Made by a program: the position numbers and the translations under genes
Assembly (NCBI GenBank): GCA_905221605.1
Contig: CAJNDS010002420.1
Location: 1-20,000, forward strand
Length of the DNA stretch: 20,000 nucleotides
DNA from: Symbiodinium natans
Lineage: Eukaryota; Sar; Dinophyceae; Suessiales; Symbiodiniaceae
Direction of reading: 5' to 3'
Part shown: piece by piece, positions 17,415 to 20,000 of the stretch
How the letters are laid out: each line of letters begins with the position of its first letter
Position numbering within the stretch: the first letter of the stretch is position 1
The notes under the pieces: generated by a model
Databases searched by the model: none
The model's input: only the letters and a program-made list of their open reading frames with translations
Told to the model about the DNA's origin: nothing

Positions 17415-18105
17415 CCTTCAGGGCCCTCACAAAACCCTTACAACACGAAGGGACGAAGGGAGACGACGTACGACAAACCTCTATCATCTAGATGCTCCCC
17501 AAACCCTACAAGCAAGAAGAAAGGGGACATACGACAAACCTCCAGGGCCCTCACAGAACCCTTACAATAGGAAGGAGTGAAGGGAGGCGACACACTACAA
17601 ACCTTTAGGCCCCTACCAAATCACAGGATCACGAAGCGGGGGCGTCATCTGACAAACCTCCAGGCCAATCACTAGCCCCTCATAATACGAGCACGGAAGC
17701 ACATGATATGTGATTATCATCTACACACTCCCCAGACCCTACAAGCACGAACAAAGGGGACATACGACAAACCTCCAGGACCCTCCCAAAACCCTTACAA
17801 CACGAAGGGACGAAGGGAGGGGACACACGACAAACCTTTAGCCCCCTACCAAATCACAGGAACACGAAGCGGGGGGACATACGACAAACCTCTAGGGCAG
17901 GCACTAGCCCTCATAATACGAGCACGGAAACACATCATATATGATAATCATTTTGATGCTCCCCCAAAACCTATAAGAACGAGAAAGGGGAAGCACACAA
18001 ACCTCCAAAGCCCTTACAAAACCCTTACAACACGAAGGGACGAAGGGAGGGGACATACGACAAACCTCTGGACCCTACCAAGTCACAGGAAACACGAAGC
18101 GAGGG
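17415..18105 (-). repeat. Same tandem repeat array, inverted orientation
   Basis: From 17415 the sequence is the reverse complement of the array monomers (GGGCCCTCACAAAACCC, GGGGACATACGACAAACCTC and so on), about three monomers up to CGAAGCGAGGG at 18105. The plus-strand frame at 17703-18116 here corresponds to the minus-strand frames of the forward part, which confirms a true flip. Confidence 0.93.
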
Positions 18106-18146
18106 TGCTTGCCTAAGTCTGGCTGTTGGCCGGCTGGATCTACATT

Positions 18147-18245
18147 TACTGCTACTACTACTACTACTGCTACTACTACTACTACTCCTACTACTACTAC
18201 TACTACTACTCCTACTACTCCTACTACTACTACTACCACTACTAC
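18147..18245. repeat. (TAC)n / (CTA)n trinucleotide microsatellite
   Basis: About 33 triplets with TGC and TCC interruptions. On the minus strand it encodes a poly-Val frame (18075-18311) that I do not consider a gene. Confidence 0.95.
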
Positions 18246-18270
18246 TTTCAAGAAGTTTTGTAAATAGTAA

Positions 18271-18328
18271 ACAAAGGGGCGTGCCAAATAGACCCTAAAG
18301 GTCCATGCCACATATATATATATATATA
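18271..18328 (-). repeat. Right terminal inverted-repeat-like sequence
   Basis: 18278-18304 is the exact reverse complement of 10758-10784 (27 bases). (AT)n at 18312-18328 corresponds to the (AT)n at the far left, and the CCCTAAA tract begins directly after it. Confidence 0.85.
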
Positions 18329-18412
18329 CCCTAAACCCTAAACCCTAAACCCTAAACCCTAAACCCTAAACCCTAAACCCTAAACCCTAAACCCTAAACC
18401 CTAAACCCTACA
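18329..18412 (-). repeat. Pure CCCTAAA tract abutting the composite's right end
   Basis: About twelve perfect units begin directly after the (AT)n run, without spacer. Confidence 0.95.
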
Positions 18413-18505
18413 CCGAGTTCCGGTGGCTTGGCGCGACACCTGCAAGGAAAAGTCGAACTCGTCGTCTGCTTCTTCGTTCGGGAGGTCCTGCGAAAAGATG
18501 CCAAG

Positions 18506-18628
18506 CCTAAACCCCAAACCCCAAACCCCAAACCCCAAACCCCAAACCCGAAACCCCAAACCCCAAACCCTAAACCCTAAACCCTAAACCCTAAACCCTA
18601 GACCCTAACCCTAAACCCTAAACCCTGA
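18506..18628 (-). repeat. CCCCAAA run followed by CCCTAAA run
   Basis: Eight or so CCCCAAA units (TTTGGGG on the other strand; one CCCGAAA) switch abruptly to CCCTAAA units near 18568. Confidence 0.93.
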
Positions 18629-18721
18629 AGGTTTAGGCTTTAAGGCTTCGGCTCGGACCTGCGGCGTCCCCTTAAAAAAGGCAAACAGGACACTGTAAAA
18701 GTTTCGGAGACCAAAAACAGT

Positions 18722-18773
18722 AACCCTAAACCCTAAACCCTAAACCCTAAACCCTAGACCCTAAACCCTAAAT
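18722..18773 (-). repeat. CCCTAAA tract
   Basis: About seven units with one CCCTAGA variant. Confidence 0.93.
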
Positions 18774-18800
18774 ACCCGTTCAGCAACACACATCGGGAAG

Positions 18801-19040
18801 GTTTAGCGTTTAGGGGTGTTTAGGTCTTAGGTCTAAGGTTTAAGTTGTAGGATTTAGGGTTAGGGTTTAGGATAGCGGGGGGGGGGGGGGGTGTGCAGGA
18901 AACGTTTTTGAACTTTCGGAAAGGCCAGCCCTCAACCCCATCAAACCAAAAAGAACGTGGGTCTAGGGTTTAAGAGGTTTAGGGTTGAGGGTTTATAAGG
19001 GTTTAGGGCTTAGGGGTTTAAGGTTTAGGGTTTAGGGTTC
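18801..19040 (+). repeat. Degenerate TTTAGGG stretches interrupted by a G15 run
   Basis: 18801-18870 and 18962-19040 are irregular TTTAGGG-like units. A homopolymer of 15 G lies at 18877-18891. The spacer 18892-18961 shows nothing recognisable. Confidence 0.8.
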
Positions 19041-19146
19041 CCAACATAAACCCCACCTGTTTAGTGAGAGCGTCTCCCCTTATTTGAGCCGTCGAGGTTG
19101 GATCCGGGAACGGCTGTCCAATGAAAGAGTAGTGAGAGCTGAGAAG

Positions 19147-19277
19147 CCCTAAACCCTAGCCCTAAACCCTAAACCCTAAACCCTAAAACCCTAAACCCTA
19201 AACCCTAAAACCCTAAACCCTAGACCCTAGACCCTAGACCCTAAACCCTAAACCCTAAACCCTCAGAGCCCTAAACC
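19147..19277 (-). repeat. CCCTAAA tract with CCCTAGA and CCCTAAAA variants
   Basis: Around 17 units. Three consecutive CCCTAGA units and two CCCTAAAA (8-base) units occur. Confidence 0.93.
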
Positions 19278-19353
19278 GCCAGGCCACCACCTGCTGGGCC
19301 CCAAGCACTCCGAAGCTCATACAGCCATAAACCCTGAACTCTATAAACTCTCA

Positions 19354-19409
19354 TTAGGGTTTAGGGTTTAGGGTTTAGGGTTTAGGGTTTAGGGTTTAGG
19401 GTTTAGGGT
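19354..19409 (+). repeat. Pure TTTAGGG tract
   Basis: Eight perfect units, ending 20-odd bases before C-rich degenerate repeats on the other strand. Confidence 0.95.
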
Positions 19410-19429
19410 CTCCCACAAGCCCATAAACC

Positions 19430-19710
19430 TTAAACCTATAAACCTTGAAACTACCAAACCCTAAGCCCCAACCGCTAAACCCGAAAAACCCGAAGCCCTA
19501 GAAGTCCTAGAAATCCGAAACGCCCCAACCCTGCAAACCCACACTCCTTAGCCCTGGAAACCCAATGTATAAACCCTAAACTCCCAAACCCCATACACCC
19601 GAAACTCCCGAGCCCGATGAACCCTAAATCCTACACCCTGAACCCTGAACCCCTGACCCTAAACCCTAAACCCTCAACCCCAAACCCCTAAACCCTAAAC
19701 CCTAAACCCT
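19430..19710 (-). repeat. Degenerate then ordered CCCTAAA stretch
   Basis: Decayed on the left (CCTATAAACC, CCCGAAAAACC), becoming regular CCCTAAA toward 19650-19710. Confidence 0.82.
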
Positions 19711-19814
19711 GATCTCTCTTTTCCAGGATGGGCCTCCGACAGTTCACCCTCAGCGGCCGAGGCGTTGAACTTTGGCAGCACAACGGCCTTTTTGGGCTTC
19801 TGGGCGTTGTGGGG

Positions 19815-19929
19815 GTTTAGGGTTTAGGGTTTAGGGTCAGGGTTTAGGGTTTAGGGTTTAGGGTTTCGGGTTTAGGGTTTGGGGTTCAGGGTTGTGTTGT
19901 TAGGGAGGTTTTCGGGGTTCAGGGTTTAG
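19815..19929 (+). repeat. TTTAGGG block with variants
   Basis: TTTAGGG units with TCAGGG, TTTCGGG and TTTGGGG variants. The last 70 bases of the window show nothing further. Confidence 0.9.
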
Positions 19930-20000
19930 CCGGCTCACATATAGAGTCTAGGGTTGAGGAGGATTGAAGTTTCTTGGGGCTTCAGGGTGCTTGAAGTTGG

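Larger units (their letters stand above)
10733..18328. mobile_element. Composite satellite region bounded by inverted ends (possible large non-autonomous element)
   Basis: The inverted ends enclose four different repeat classes: the AAATCCCGGGATTT palindrome array, a CATC minisatellite, the ~231-bp tandem array and (TAC)n. I see no transposase frame in between. If it is one element, it is non-autonomous and has swollen by internal tandem duplication. The GGGTCTATTTGG start preceded by TTA resembles PIF/Harbinger-type ends, but the inverted similarity extends outside the TTA, which argues against a simple TTA target duplication. Two independent copies of a short repeat in opposite orientation are the main alternative. 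Confidence 0.4.

Noticed and set aside
13037-18105. CRISPR-like array
   Set aside because: Repeats are about 231 bases with related internal parts and no unique spacers of uniform size; the context is eukaryotic.
18075-18311. Poly-valine frame on the minus strand
   Set aside because: It is the translation of a (TAC)n microsatellite.
1-20000. Dinoflagellate spliced-leader relics, tRNA or rRNA genes
   Set aside because: I looked for a CCATTTTGGCTCAAG-type leader and for tRNA-like or rRNA-like conserved strings and saw none; a covariance-model search was not possible here.
2012-20000. A true chromosome end within the window
   Set aside because: No telomeric block runs to either edge, and orientations alternate throughout, so none marks a terminus.

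Overview
This window looks like a gene-poor, subtelomere-like or heterochromatic stretch of a eukaryotic nuclear genome. Two observations point to the organism. The dominant repeat is the 7-mer TTTAGGG / CCCTAAA, the telomere unit of plants, many algae, chromerids and dinoflagellates. The only clear protein is a non-LTR (LINE-type) reverse transcriptase whose wording (LDWRMAFDKVDH, RQGCPLSPYLF, LEYADD) reminds me of LINEs in Symbiodiniaceae-type dinoflagellates. That assignment is a recollection, not a search result; a green alga, plant or chromerid is not excluded. I see no dinoflagellate spliced-leader sequence, no rRNA, no tRNA and no bacterial operon structure.

Layout. 1-1902: 3' part of a LINE whose 5' end lies outside the window, with a reverse transcriptase broken by one 1-nt frameshift in an A-run. 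2012-10632: a mosaic of several dozen telomere-like blocks, switching strand again and again, separated by short non-telomeric spacers. The blocks include pure TTTAGGG tracts, an 8-mer TTTAGGGG array (9247-9485) and TTTTGGG-, TTCAGGG- and TTGAGGG-like variants. One short Asn/Ser/Lys-rich reading frame (4254-4616) is the only other weak coding candidate.

10733-18328: a composite satellite region bounded by inverted copies of a terminal-repeat-like sequence ((AT)n next to a 27-bp perfect inverted repeat holding GGGTCTATTTGGCACGCC). Inside it lie, in order: palindromic repeats centred on AAATCCCGGGATTT, organised as a ~790-bp near-perfect palindrome plus ~310-bp tandem units; a pure 15-copy telomeric tract embedded in that satellite; a CATC-rich minisatellite; a ~5-kb tandem array of a ~231-bp three-part repeat with higher-order duplications and an orientation flip near 17415; and a (TAC)n microsatellite. 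18329-20000 returns to the two-strand telomere-like mosaic.

There is no set of cooperating genes. What stands out is structural: how telomeric DNA, a LINE, palindromes and nested tandem duplications came to be interleaved. The best candidate for something undescribed is the 7.6-kb bounded composite (10733-18328).
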